A DNA stretch of 28,276 bases from 2-12-FULL-65-11 sp049679965. GTDB lineage: Bacteria; Acidobacteriota; Vicinamibacteria; Vicinamibacterales; CAVVIG01. The DNA lies in contig JBAUGX010000086.1 of the NCBI GenBank assembly GCA_049679965.1, forward strand, positions 1 to 28,276, written 5' to 3'. The notes below the pieces were generated by a model. That model saw only the letters and a list, made by a program, of their open reading frames with translations, searched no databases and was not told where the DNA came from. A program made the position numbers and the translations under genes. Positions within the stretch are counted from its first letter, which is position 1, and each line of letters starts with the position of its first letter. Shown one piece after another: positions 20,685-28,276 of the stretch.

Positions 20685-21491
20685 GTGAGATTCCTCAAAG
20701 CACACGCCTACGGAAATGATTTTCTGTACGTGGCGAAGGAGGCGGCTCGCGGCCGCTCGCCCGAGGCCCTCGCACGTGCGCTGTGCGACCGCCACACCGG
20801 AATCGGAGCCGACGGGCTGATCCTGTATGAGCGCGCAGCGGATGGCGCGTCCATGCAGCTGTTCAACGCCGATGGCAGCCGCGCCGAAGTGTCGGGGAAT
20901 GGGGTCCGTGCGCTTGGCGCGCTGCTGCTCCGAGACGTGAGTCGGCTTGAGGCCACCCTGACGATACACACCGACGCCGGGCCCAAGCGGCTCGAGCGGA
21001 TCGGCCAGGATGGCTCCCGTCAAGTCTTCCGCACGGCGATGGGACTGCCGCGCGACGTGCGCCAGGTGACGCTCTCTGCCGCGGGGGAGGCGCTGCCGCT
21101 CGTCCTCATGGACTTCGGCAATCCCCAATGCGTCGTGCTCGGACCGCTGCCAGGCACGGACCGGTTCGAGCGTCTTGGAAACGTCCTCGCGCACCACGAG
21201 ATGTTTTCCGACGGCACCAACGTCGAGTTTGCCGACGTCGAGCAACCCGACTCGGTTCGGATCCTCATCTGGGAGCGGGGTGTGGGCCCGACGGCGTCAT
21301 CCGGCACCGGGTCGTGTGCCGCCCTCGTCGCAGCAGCAGCCTTTGGTGGCGCCAGCCGCGAGGCGGACGTAATCGCCCCTGGAGGCACGCAGCACGTGGC
21401 GTGGCGCGACGACAGCGTTTACCTGACCGGATGGGCGGAGGTGCTCGCCGACGGGGAATGGCTGGCGGCCAGGCAAATTCCTCGTACCTGA
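20685..21491 (+). CDS. dapF: DapF-like epimerase with both catalytic cysteines replaced by serine
   Basis: A 268-residue protein with the fold motifs of diaminopimelate epimerase: AYGNDFL (8-14), RHTGIGADGLIL, LFNADGSRAEVSGNGVRA, DFGNPQCVV, GTNVEFADV and ERGVGPTASSGTGSCAA. In DapF two cysteines act as acid and base, in CGNG and ACGTG. Here both are Ser (S70, TCG at 20892; S206, TCC at 21300). Each would need two base changes if the ancestor had TGC or TGT, so sequencing error is unlikely. DapF makes meso-diaminopimelate for peptidoglycan and lysine. With Ser pairs the normal epimerase rate should be very low, so it may act differently, or this lineage may use a serine variant. GTG start, 6 bp after the kinase stop. 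Confidence 0.88.
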   Translation: MRFLKAHAYGNDFLYVAKEAARGRSPEALARALCDRHTGIGADGLILYERAADGASMQLFNADGSRAEVSGNGVRALGALLLRDVSRLEATLTIHTDAGPKRLERIGQDGSRQVFRTAMGLPRDVRQVTLSAAGEALPLVLMDFGNPQCVVLGPLPGTDRFERLGNVLAHHEMFSDGTNVEFADVEQPDSVRILIWERGVGPTASSGTGSCAALVAAAAFGGASREADVIAPGGTQHVAWRDDSVYLTGWAEVLADGEWLAARQIPRT

Positions 21492-21526
21492 CCGGTCCCC
21501 GAGCCGTCAATTCTTTCCAACAGACG

Positions 21527-22108
21527 TCAGCGGCGCGGGCGGGCGGCCGGGGCGGTCGCTTTCTGCAAATCGCGCGTGGTGGCCCGAATATCCGCGATCG
21601 GCTTGGCCAATGCGCTGGCGACTTCCTGATAGTTCCCCTGACCGAAGGTTGCGCGCGCTTTTTGCACGGCGGTGCTCGTGGCCGAGATAGTCCGCCGGGC
21701 GCGCGTCAAGGTCGACGCGGCGGCACGCCTGCGCTCGGCCGTCCTCAATGCGGTGCCGGCCTCGAGGAGCGCCGTCTCGGCTTCTGCCAGCGTGCGAACG
21801 GCCTGGTCGGCGACCGCGGCTTTGCCGTCGGCCGCCTGCTTGGCGGCATTCCGCGCGCGCTCGCCGCTGTCGAGCGCGTAGTTGAGGGCCAGCCGGTAAT
21901 CCCGTGCCTCGACGGCTTGCCGCGCGTTCTTGAGGGACTGCTGGGCTGCGGTCAGTTCGTCGCGCGCGTACGCCTCCGCACCGGCGGCGCGCGCGGCATC
22001 GATCGCTCCTTGTGCCTGCTGCATCTCATTGTTGGGAGGGTCGCCGCAGGCGGACACGAGGCAGGAGAGCAGAACGATGCACGGAACAACCGAGCCAACG
22101 GCAGACAT
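21527..22108 (-). CDS. Helical lipoprotein (DUF4398-like)
   Basis: Start set at the ATG 22108-22106. The signal peptide ends in the lipobox V-S-A-C21, so the 193-residue precursor is likely lipidated. The mature part is almost all alpha-helical with heptad-like Ala-rich segments: AIDAARAAGAEAYARDELTA, LKNARQAVEARDYRLALNYA and ARRTISATSTAVQKARATF. The first half (YARDELTAAQQSLKNARQAV, DYRLALNYAL) matches my memory of DUF4398 proteins, which are TPR-like. Asp at +2 is not present (Gly22), so retention at the inner membrane is not forced. Divergent from radC. Function unknown. Confidence 0.78.
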   Translation of the reverse strand: MSAVGSVVPCIVLLSCLVSACGDPPNNEMQQAQGAIDAARAAGAEAYARDELTAAQQSLKNARQAVEARDYRLALNYALDSGERARNAAKQAADGKAAVADQAVRTLAEAETALLEAGTALRTAERRRAAASTLTRARRTISATSTAVQKARATFGQGNYQEVASALAKPIADIRATTRDLQKATAPAARPRR

Positions 22109-22138
22109 CTGCTTCAGTATACGACCGTTAACCGCGCG

Positions 22139-22148
22139 CAACCGGTTG
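22139..22148. promoter_or_regulatory. 10-bp palindrome upstream of radC
   Basis: CAACCGGTTG is a perfect 10-bp palindrome seven bases before the radC ATG and within the divergent promoter region. It may be an operator, but a palindrome of this length arises by chance fairly often. Confidence 0.2.
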
Positions 22149-22155
22149 TAGTAGG

Positions 22156-22824
22156 ATGAAAACCCTGTCGCCGCACGATCGGCCGCGCGAGAAGCTGCTC
22201 GAACATGGGCCGCGCGCGCTCGGCGACAACGAGCTGGTCGCCCTGGTGCTCGGGAGCGGTTGCCGGCAGCGCGATGTGCTCGCGGTCGCCAACGAACTGC
22301 TCGCCGCGCGTGGAGGGCTGCACGGGTTGGTGCAAGCCACCTGCGACGATCTCGCGCGGGTGGCCGGCATCGGCCGGGCGCGGGCCGCGCAACTGGTCGC
22401 GGCCATCGAGATTGGGCGGCGAACGCTGGTCCAGGGGCCGAGAGCCCGTCTGCAGTTGCTCGCGCCGCACCAGGCCGCTGAGTTCCTGATGCCGACGTTC
22501 GGCAGGCGCAGCGTCGAGCAGTTTGGCGTCGTGCTTCTCGACACGAAGCACCGCGTCCTTCGAACGGCGATCCTGGCTCTCGGCACGCTCAACACGGCCG
22601 GCATCGAGCCTCGTGAGGTGTTTCGAGAGGCGATGCTCGCGGGCGCGGCCGCGATCGTCGTGTTCCACAATCACCCGTCCGGCGATCCCACCCCGAGCCC
22701 CGACGACGTGGATCTGACGCGGAGACTGGTGGCGGCTGGCGTGCTCATGGGGATTGACGTGGTGGATCACCTGATTCTGGGCGATGTGAAGTACTGCAGT
22801 TTCAAGGAGACGGGAAGGCTGTGA
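22156..22824 (+). CDS. radC: RadC family JAMM-domain protein
   Basis: A 222-residue protein. The N-terminal helix-hairpin-helix part (DRPREKLLEHGPRALGDNEL, RVAGIGRARAAQLVAAIEIG) is followed by the MPN/JAMM domain with QFGVVLLDTKHRVLRT and the metal site HNHPSGDPTPSPDD. RadC was once thought to act in repair, but its biochemical role is still unclear. All JAMM metal ligands are present. Next gene larC follows after a 19-base gap. Identity is secure, function is not. Confidence 0.93.
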   Translation: MKTLSPHDRPREKLLEHGPRALGDNELVALVLGSGCRQRDVLAVANELLAARGGLHGLVQATCDDLARVAGIGRARAAQLVAAIEIGRRTLVQGPRARLQLLAPHQAAEFLMPTFGRRSVEQFGVVLLDTKHRVLRTAILALGTLNTAGIEPREVFREAMLAGAAAIVVFHNHPSGDPTPSPDDVDLTRRLVAAGVLMGIDVVDHLILGDVKYCSFKETGRL

Positions 22825-22843
22825 CGTTCCCCGCGACAACCTG

Positions 22844-24094
22844 ATGAAGGTCCTGTATTTCGACTGCTTCTCCGGCATTTCGGGCGACATGGCGCTCGGC
22901 GCCCTCGTCGATGCCGGGCTGCCCGTGGACGACCTGACGCGTGCGCTCGGCAGCCTGGCCCTCTCGGGCGTCGCCGTCGGCACCGAGCGGGTGCTCCGCG
23001 CCGGGGTCTCGGCAACCAAGTTCAGCGTGCGTGAGCACAGTTCGGCACCCTCGCACGATCACTCGGACGACCCGCACCATTCGCACGGCGCGCACGTGTC
23101 GCACCATTCGCACCGAAGTCTGTCTGAGATCTTCGCCCTCATCGACAAATCCGCGCTGTCCGCGCCGGGCCGCGAACGGGCGAAGGCGATGTTCCAGCGA
23201 CTCGGCGAGGCTGAGGCCGCGATTCACCAGATGCCTGTGGACAAGGTCCATCTGCACGAAGTCGGCGCGATCGATTCGATCATCGACATTGTCGGCACGG
23301 TGTTTGGCCTCGAGTGGGTCGGTGCCGATCGCATCGTCTGTTCGCCGCTCAACGTCGGCGGGGGCACGGTGAAGTCGGCGCACGGCGTGTTTCCCGTTCC
23401 GGCGCCGGCCACGGTCAAGTTGCTGGGAGACGCGCCGATCTATGCCGGTGCAGTGCAGCACGAGTTGGTCACGCCCACCGGGGCGCTCATCGTGTCATCC
23501 TATGCCGCGTCGTTCGGCCCGATTCCGGCGATGACCGTCGAGCAGGTGGGGTACGGCGCCGGCGACCGCGACCATCCGGATCGGCCCAACGTGCTGCGCG
23601 TCCTGATCGGGCGCTCGGCCGAGGACGCCAGGTCCGAGCGCGTCACACTGGTCGAGTGCGAGATCGATGACATGAACCCACAGCTGTTCGGCGTCGTCAT
23701 GGATCGCCTGTATGCCGCGGGCGCGCTCGAAGTCTTCTACGTGCCGGTCCAGATGAAGAAGAACCGTCCCGGCACGTTGCTGACGGTCCTCGTCGCACCC
23801 GAACGGCGCCCGCAGATTGCCGATGTCATCTTCCAGGAAACGACGACGATCGGCCTGAGATATTCCGAGGTCAGCCGCGAGTGTCTCGATCGCGAGATGG
23901 TCACGGTGGACACCACGCTTGGCGCCGTTCGCTTCAAGATCTCCTCGAGGGACGGTCGGGTGATGAACGCCGTCCCGGAGTTCGAGGACTGCACAAGGCT
24001 CGCGGCCACCCATAACCTCCCGGTCAAGGAAGTGCAGATGCTGGCCGTGCGAGCGTACGGCGAGAGCGCCCGCGGCCGGGGTCGCCCCTCGTGA
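22844..24094 (+). CDS. larC: Nickel insertion protein LarC (pincer cofactor synthesis)
   Basis: A 416-residue protein beginning MKVLYFDCFSGISGDM, the LarC signature, with HLHEVGAIDSIIDIVG, CSPLNVGGGTVKSAHG, HELVTPTGALIVSS and CEIDDMNPQLFGVVMDRLY. LarC uses CTP to insert nickel into the pincer nucleotide cofactor of lactate racemase and relatives. Residues 65-90 hold ten histidines (REHSSAPSHDHSDD, then HHSHGAHVSHHSH), a likely nickel store. The two halves that need a programmed frameshift in Lactobacillus plantarum (LarC1/LarC2) are one frame here. larB, larE and an apoenzyme gene are not in the window. Stop overlaps metG (GTGA). Confidence 0.93.
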   Translation: MKVLYFDCFSGISGDMALGALVDAGLPVDDLTRALGSLALSGVAVGTERVLRAGVSATKFSVREHSSAPSHDHSDDPHHSHGAHVSHHSHRSLSEIFALIDKSALSAPGRERAKAMFQRLGEAEAAIHQMPVDKVHLHEVGAIDSIIDIVGTVFGLEWVGADRIVCSPLNVGGGTVKSAHGVFPVPAPATVKLLGDAPIYAGAVQHELVTPTGALIVSSYAASFGPIPAMTVEQVGYGAGDRDHPDRPNVLRVLIGRSAEDARSERVTLVECEIDDMNPQLFGVVMDRLYAAGALEVFYVPVQMKKNRPGTLLTVLVAPERRPQIADVIFQETTTIGLRYSEVSRECLDREMVTVDTTLGAVRFKISSRDGRVMNAVPEFEDCTRLAATHNLPVKEVQMLAVRAYGESARGRGRPS

Positions 24095-26034
24095 GCCGCT
24101 TCTTTCTGACGACCGCCATCGACTACGTGAACAGCCGCCCGCATCTCGGGACGGCGTACGAGAAGATCGCCGCGGACGTCATCGCCAGATACAAGAGACT
24201 CTCCGGGCACGACACGCGGTTCCTGATGGGGAACGACGAGCACTCGCAGAACGTGTTCAAGAAGGCGACCGAGGCGGGACTGCCGCCGCTGGCGTACTGC
24301 GATCAGATGGAGCATGCCTTTCGAACGACGTGGCAACGCCTCGATATCTCGTTCGACGACTTCATCCGAACGACCGAGGCTCGCCATAAGGACGGCGTCA
24401 CCGAGATCGCCACTCGCATCCACGCCGCGGGAGACATCTACGAAGGCGTCTACGAAGGCTGGTACTGCGTCAGCTGCGAGGAATTCAAACACGAGAAGGA
24501 TCTCGTGGACCGCCGTTGTCCGCTCCACGCGACGCTCACGCCGCAGTGGATTCGTGAGAAGAACCATTTCTTTCGTTTGTCGAAGTATCAGCGGCCGCTC
24601 CTCGATCACTTCGCCGCACATCCCGAGTTCCTGCAGCCGGAGAACCGTCGAAACGAGGTCCTGCGGCTCATCGAGGGCGGGCTCGTCGACATTTCGGTCA
24701 GCCGCGCCGGTCAGGCATGGGGCATACCGCTGCCGTTCGATCCGTCGAGCGTCGTGTACGTGTGGTTCGATGCGCTCATCAACTACGCGTCGGCCGTCGG
24801 CCTCGGCTCCGATCCGGGACTGTTCGAGCAGTGGTGGCCCGCGGACCTGCACGTGATCGGCAAGGACATCACCCGATTCCACGCCGTGATCTGGCCGGCG
24901 ATGCTGATGAGCGCCAGGTTGCCGCTTCCCAAGACGGTGTTCGGGCACGGGTTCATGACGTTCGGTGGCCAGCGGATGAGCAAGTCGCTCGGCACGGCCA
25001 TCGATCCGATCGAGGCGGCGGACCGTTTCGGGGCGGACCCGTTGCGGCTGTTCCTCGTCAAGGAAATCGCGTTCGGCAGCGATGGCGATTTTTCGTGGGA
25101 GCGGTACGACGAGCGGTACAACGTCGATCTGGCCAACAACCTTGGCAACCTCGTCAGTCGCGTGTCGGCGATGGCCGGCCGGTATCGACAGGGACGTCTG
25201 ATGCCGACCGGGTCGGGGACCGATCAACTGGCCCGCCTCGGCGACCAGGTCGTGGCCGACTACCGGCGTGCCATGGACGGACTGGCGCTCCACGAGGGTG
25301 CCGCCGCCGCGTATCGGCTGATCGACGGTACCAACGAGTTCATCACCGAGACCGCGCCGTGGACGCTCGCGAAAGATCCGGCGGCCGCCGATCGGTTGAC
25401 GAAGGCGTTGTTCGACTGCGCCGAAGCGATTCGACTGGCTGCCGTGCTGCTTTCGCCGATCATGCCGAGTGCGACGAAAGAGATTCTTCGCCGGATCGGT
25501 GCCGTCCCGGATGGATCGACGGATGGATTGAGTTTCGACCGGGACGCCCGCTGGCGTGCCGCCGGCGAACGCGTGCTCGCGCAGGAAGGGCCGCTCTGGC
25601 CACGCAAGGAGACAGCATTGACCGACCACTCAACGACACCGCCACCGGCACCAGCCCCCCCCGCACCTGTCGCACCTGTCGGCGTGCCAGCGTCCGTGCC
25701 AGGATCCGATCGCATCGCCATGGATGACTTCATGAAAGTGGAGCTGCGCGTTGCGAAGGTGCTCGCGGCCGAGCGGGTGCCGAAATCGAGTCGGCTGCTG
25801 AAGCTGCTGGTCGACGTCGGCACCGAGCAGCGCACGATTGTCGCCGGGATTGCCGAGGCGTACGAGCCCGACGCGCTCGTCGGCCGCTCGGTGGCCATCG
25901 TCTTCAACCTGAAGCCCGCCAAGCTAATGGGTGTCGAGTCAAACGGCATGGTGCTCGCGGCAAGTCCTGAGGGCGGCAAGCCGATGCTCATTTCGTTCGA
26001 GCAGCCACCACCGCCCGGCACCCGCATTCGGTGA
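24091..26034 (+). CDS. metG: Methionyl-tRNA synthetase with C-terminal tRNA-binding domain
   Basis: A 647-residue class I synthetase. The HIGH motif reads HLGT in NSRPHLGTAYEK, and KMSKS reads RMSKSLG. The zinc knuckle has YCVSCEEF and RRCPLH. Anticodon-binding helices follow (NNLGNLVSRV, TNEFITETAPWTL). A Pro/Ala-rich linker (about 512-535) leads to an EMAP II/Trbp111-type OB-fold (DDFMKVELRVAKVLAAERVP, FNLKPAKLMGVESNGMVLA) used for tRNA binding. GTG start overlaps the larC stop by four bases and its own stop overlaps the tatD GTG, so larC-metG-tatD are coupled. Identity is secure. Confidence 0.96.
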   Translation: MSRFFLTTAIDYVNSRPHLGTAYEKIAADVIARYKRLSGHDTRFLMGNDEHSQNVFKKATEAGLPPLAYCDQMEHAFRTTWQRLDISFDDFIRTTEARHKDGVTEIATRIHAAGDIYEGVYEGWYCVSCEEFKHEKDLVDRRCPLHATLTPQWIREKNHFFRLSKYQRPLLDHFAAHPEFLQPENRRNEVLRLIEGGLVDISVSRAGQAWGIPLPFDPSSVVYVWFDALINYASAVGLGSDPGLFEQWWPADLHVIGKDITRFHAVIWPAMLMSARLPLPKTVFGHGFMTFGGQRMSKSLGTAIDPIEAADRFGADPLRLFLVKEIAFGSDGDFSWERYDERYNVDLANNLGNLVSRVSAMAGRYRQGRLMPTGSGTDQLARLGDQVVADYRRAMDGLALHEGAAAAYRLIDGTNEFITETAPWTLAKDPAAADRLTKALFDCAEAIRLAAVLLSPIMPSATKEILRRIGAVPDGSTDGLSFDRDARWRAAGERVLAQEGPLWPRKETALTDHSTTPPPAPAPPAPVAPVGVPASVPGSDRIAMDDFMKVELRVAKVLAAERVPKSSRLLKLLVDVGTEQRTIVAGIAEAYEPDALVGRSVAIVFNLKPAKLMGVESNGMVLAASPEGGKPMLISFEQPPPPGTRIR

Positions 26035-26810
26035 TCGACAGCCACTGTCACCTCGCCGACGAAGTCTTCGCCGACGATCTCGAGGCCGTCATCGCCAGGG
26101 CGCGCGCGGCGGGCGTCGAGCGCGCGCTGGTCATCCTCGAGGCGGGCCACGCGAAGGAATCCGCCCAGGCACGGCGGGTCGAGCGGCTCTGGCCCGAGGT
26201 CCGGTTCGCGATCGGTGTCCATCCGCATCAGGCGCATCAGTTCGCTGACCATCCTCAACGCGCCGCGGATTTGGTGCGGGAGCAAATGACCGCCACGGCC
26301 TCGGGACGGGCCGTCGGCGAGATCGGGCTGGACTATCACTACGACTTCTCGCCGCGCGACGTGCAGCAGGCCGTCTTTCGCGCCCAGGTCAGGCTGGCGC
26401 GCGAGCTCGGCCGGCCCATCGTCGTCCACACACGCGAGGCGGATGCCGACACGGTGGCCATCTTGAGACAGGACGGGGGAGGCGAGGTGTCCGGCGTGCT
26501 GCATTGCTTCACCGGCACGCCGGAGCTGGCGCGCGCAGGCCTCGACCTGGGTTTCTACATCTCGGTCGCCGGCATTGTGACCTTCCCCAAGGCTGGCGAG
26601 CTTCGAGACACCATCCGTGCGGTGCCCGTCGAACGCCTGCTGGCCGAGACCGACAGCCCCTTCTTGGCGCCGGTGCCGCATCGTGGCAAGCGCAACGAGC
26701 CGGCCTATATCGTGCGGGTCGTCGGGGCATTGGCGGACATTCACGGGGTTGAGGCCGGGGAGGTCGCCCGGCGCACGACGGCGAATTTCCACACGCTGTT
26801 CCGGCCATAG
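26031..26810 (+). CDS. tatD: TatD family metal-dependent hydrolase
   Basis: A 259-residue TIM-barrel hydrolase with metal ligands in MIDSHCHL, the EIGLDYHYD Glu, VHTREAD, LHCFTGTPELA and the ETDSPFLAPVPHRGKRNEP loop. TatD enzymes are metal-dependent nucleases, often linked to DNA quality control, and commonly follow metG. The GTG start overlaps the metG stop (GTGA), so it is coupled to translation of the synthetase. YcfH-type is the closest subfamily by motif and context. Confidence 0.92.
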   Translation: MIDSHCHLADEVFADDLEAVIARARAAGVERALVILEAGHAKESAQARRVERLWPEVRFAIGVHPHQAHQFADHPQRAADLVREQMTATASGRAVGEIGLDYHYDFSPRDVQQAVFRAQVRLARELGRPIVVHTREADADTVAILRQDGGGEVSGVLHCFTGTPELARAGLDLGFYISVAGIVTFPKAGELRDTIRAVPVERLLAETDSPFLAPVPHRGKRNEPAYIVRVVGALADIHGVEAGEVARRTTANFHTLFRP

Positions 26811-26825
26811 CCCTGGCGTCCGGCT

Positions 26826-27842
26826 GTGATAAAGTCCTACGGGATTCCGGTGGAAAAATCGTCACTCGCGCTCGCGCAGCTCTTCGAACCGATTCGTGCC
26901 GACCTGGAGAAGGTCGATCTCGAATTCGGCCGCCACGTCCAGTCGCAGGTGGACCTGATTCCGAAGATCGGGCGCTACATTCAGTCGAGCGGAGGCAAGC
27001 GCATTCGGCCGGCCGTGCTGCTGATGGCGGCGCGCCTTACCGGGTACCGGGGCGATCGCGCCATTCTGTATGCGGCCGTCGTCGAGTTCATCCACACGGC
27101 CACCCTCGTCCACGACGACATCATCGACGATGCCGAGCTGAGGCGCGGGAAGCTCGCGGTGCACTCGCGCTGGGGCAACGACATCACGGTGCTGCTCGGC
27201 GACTACCTGTACATTAAGTCGATGGCGCTCGCGCTGACACACGACTCGCTCGATCTGGTGCGTGTGCTGTGCGACGTGACGCTCAAGATGATCGAGGGCG
27301 AGCTCTATCAGCTCACGAAGAACGGCGACGCCGACATCACCGAAGACGAGCACCTCGACATCATCCGGCGAAAGACGGCGTACCTGTTCGGCGGGTGCGC
27401 GCAGATTGGCGGCATGCTCGGAGGGGTGACGGGCGAGCGCGAGCAGGCGCTGCGCGAGTACGGCTTCAACCTCGGCATCGCGTTTCAGCTCGTCGACGAC
27501 CTGCTCGACTTCACAGGCAACGCCGAGGCGGTCGGCAAGCCCATCGGCAGCGACCTGTGCGAGGGCAAGATCACGTTGCCAATCATCCATCTGCTGCGGC
27601 AGGCAAGCGACGGCGCCGCGTCGCGCATCGTGCGCGACGCTATCGCCTCGCGCGCGATCACGCCAGAGTCGTGGAACGAGCTGGTTCGCCACCTCAAGGA
27701 ACACGCGTCGATTGATTTTGCCGCTCGACGCGCGGCCGACTACGCGGAGCGCGCCAAGAAGCATCTGTACGCCTTTCCACCCAGTTCGGAGCGCGAAGCG
27801 CTCCTCGCCCTCCCCGATTACGTCCTGTCACGAGATCGTTAG
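26826..27842 (+). CDS. ispB: Polyprenyl diphosphate synthase (IspB-like)
   Basis: A long-chain trans-prenyltransferase: SSGGKRIRPAVLLMAARLTG, first aspartate motif HTATLVHDDIIDDAELRRG, RRKTAYLFGGCAQIGGMLG, second motif FQLVDDLLDFTGN and IGSDLCEGKITLPIIHLL. It extends farnesyl or geranyl diphosphate with isopentenyl diphosphate, probably to the octaprenyl or similar side chain of quinones. From the GTG at 26826 it is 338 residues. A second in-frame GTG at 26850 has a better upstream GGGA and could be the true start (330 residues). Chain length cannot be predicted by eye. Confidence 0.9.
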   Translation: MIKSYGIPVEKSSLALAQLFEPIRADLEKVDLEFGRHVQSQVDLIPKIGRYIQSSGGKRIRPAVLLMAARLTGYRGDRAILYAAVVEFIHTATLVHDDIIDDAELRRGKLAVHSRWGNDITVLLGDYLYIKSMALALTHDSLDLVRVLCDVTLKMIEGELYQLTKNGDADITEDEHLDIIRRKTAYLFGGCAQIGGMLGGVTGEREQALREYGFNLGIAFQLVDDLLDFTGNAEAVGKPIGSDLCEGKITLPIIHLLRQASDGAASRIVRDAIASRAITPESWNELVRHLKEHASIDFAARRAADYAERAKKHLYAFPPSSEREALLALPDYVLSRDR

Positions 27843-27880
27843 GGCCTTCGCGCCGGATGGGGCCCCGGCGCCATCGATAG

Positions 27881-28276
27881 ATGCCCACACCTCCTGAGCA
27901 GCGCGTCAGAGAGCTTCGTGACGCGATCCGCCATCACGAAGAGCGCTACTACATCCACAATGCGCCGGAAATCTCCGACGAGCAGTTCGACCGCCTGCTC
28001 CATGAGCTCGAACGGATCGAGGCCGATCATCCAGAGCTCGTCACCAGCGATTCCCCCACGCAGCGCGTCGCCGGCCGGCCCGTCGAGGGGTTTCCGACCG
28101 TCGTGCATGCGGCGCCGATGCTCAGTCTCGACAACGCCTACAGCGACGACGACCTGCGGGCGTTCGATGAGCGGGTCCGCAAAGGGGCCGGCAGCGACCG
28201 GATCGCGTACGTCGCCGAGATCAAGATTGACGGCCTGAGCATCGCGCTGACCTACGACGCCGGGCACCTGGTGCGC
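27881..28276 (+). CDS. ligA: NAD-dependent DNA ligase LigA, N-terminal part
   Basis: Open to the right edge, 132 codons seen from the ATG at 27881. The start has the NAD-binding Ia helix pair (VRELRDAIRHHEERYYIHNA, ISDEQFDRLLHELERIEADH), then LVTSDSPTQRV and HAAPMLSLDNAYSDDDL, and the adenylation motif with Lys115 in EIKIDGLSIAL (KxDG). LigA seals nicks in replication and repair using NAD. The gene begins 38 bases after the prenyltransferase stop, with no clear terminator between, so cotranscription is possible. Confidence 0.92.
   Translation, partial: MPTPPEQRVRELRDAIRHHEERYYIHNAPEISDEQFDRLLHELERIEADHPELVTSDSPTQRVAGRPVEGFPTVVHAAPMLSLDNAYSDDDLRAFDERVRKGAGSDRIAYVAEIKIDGLSIALTYDAGHLVR

Noticed and set aside
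23737..25629. 630-codon open frame on the minus strand opposite larC and metG
   Set aside because: Antisense shadow of high-GC coding sequence; no recognisable domain, and larC and metG are certain.
25620..25700. Pro/Ala-rich segment of metG as a repeat element or frameshift
   Set aside because: The frame is continuous and joins the synthetase core to the tRNA-binding domain, where a flexible linker is expected.
25260..26792. 510-codon open frame on the minus strand opposite metG and tatD
   Set aside because: Shadow frame, rich in Arg/Ser/Ala, overlapping two secure genes.
26862..27764. 300-codon open frame opposite the prenyltransferase
   Set aside because: Shadow of the aspartate-rich motif gene; no independent support.

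Overview
This is a gene-dense, high-GC bacterial chromosome segment. Two features suggest an acidobacterium, probably of the Vicinamibacteria type: the gene content, and the translated repeat inserts of the VRLKPDTT kind. That lineage call is an inference from memory of such genomes, not a computed placement. No tRNA, rRNA, insertion sequence, prophage or CRISPR array was seen. Most genes are housekeeping genes packed into operons with 1-4 nt start/stop overlaps, and many start with GTG.

Layout. 1-510 (minus): 5' part of a Kdo/WaaP-type lipopolysaccharide kinase gene, abutting a 5'-truncated maf remnant (485-922, plus). 942-8222 (plus): a cytochrome c maturation (System I) operon: ccmE, a ccmF-ccmH fusion, a CcmI-like zinc-ribbon protein, an unknown membrane-anchored protein, ccmA, ccmB, ccmC, a ccmD-like gene and a 50-residue membrane protein. 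CcmE carries the Cys-x-x-x-Tyr variant of the haem attachment motif. 8275-10847 (minus): aroA, aroK and a metallophosphoesterase. 10919-12248 (plus): an RsbW/SpoIIAB-like ATPase and an inositol monophosphatase. 12377-13102: an outer-membrane barrel protein. 13110-14645 (minus): a multi-pass glycosyltransferase. 14657-16984 (plus): a DedA/VTT membrane protein, ttcA and a second barrel protein. 17003-18307 (minus): a secreted HEAT-like protein built from a tandem duplication, divergent from a transmembrane Ser/Thr kinase (18420-20678). 20685-21491: a DapF homologue in which both catalytic cysteines are serines. 21527-22108 (minus): a helical lipoprotein. 22156-28276 (plus): radC, larC, metG, tatD, a polyprenyl diphosphate synthase and the start of ligA.

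Working together. The ccm genes should form one haem-export and cytochrome c assembly machine: CcmABCD loads haem onto CcmE, and CcmF/CcmH ligates it to apocytochrome. No thioredoxin-like CcmG is present in the window. aroA and aroK are shikimate-pathway partners. metG-tatD are translationally coupled to larC.

The least ordinary material is non-coding or embedded. (1) Three gene 3' ends carry degenerate 7-bp tandem arrays followed by the same kind of unit in inverted orientation; all three forward arrays run into the C-terminal codons of the upstream gene. (2) REP-like palindromes lie in frame inside several coding sequences. (3) Two sigma-54-like -24/-12 sites precede a barrel-protein gene and the kinase gene. 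(4) A perfect 8-bp inverted repeat flanks a TTGACA box between aroA and the anti-sigma-like gene. I saw no clear defence system or large novel operon. The modified Ccm system and the double-serine DapF are the strongest protein-level oddities.
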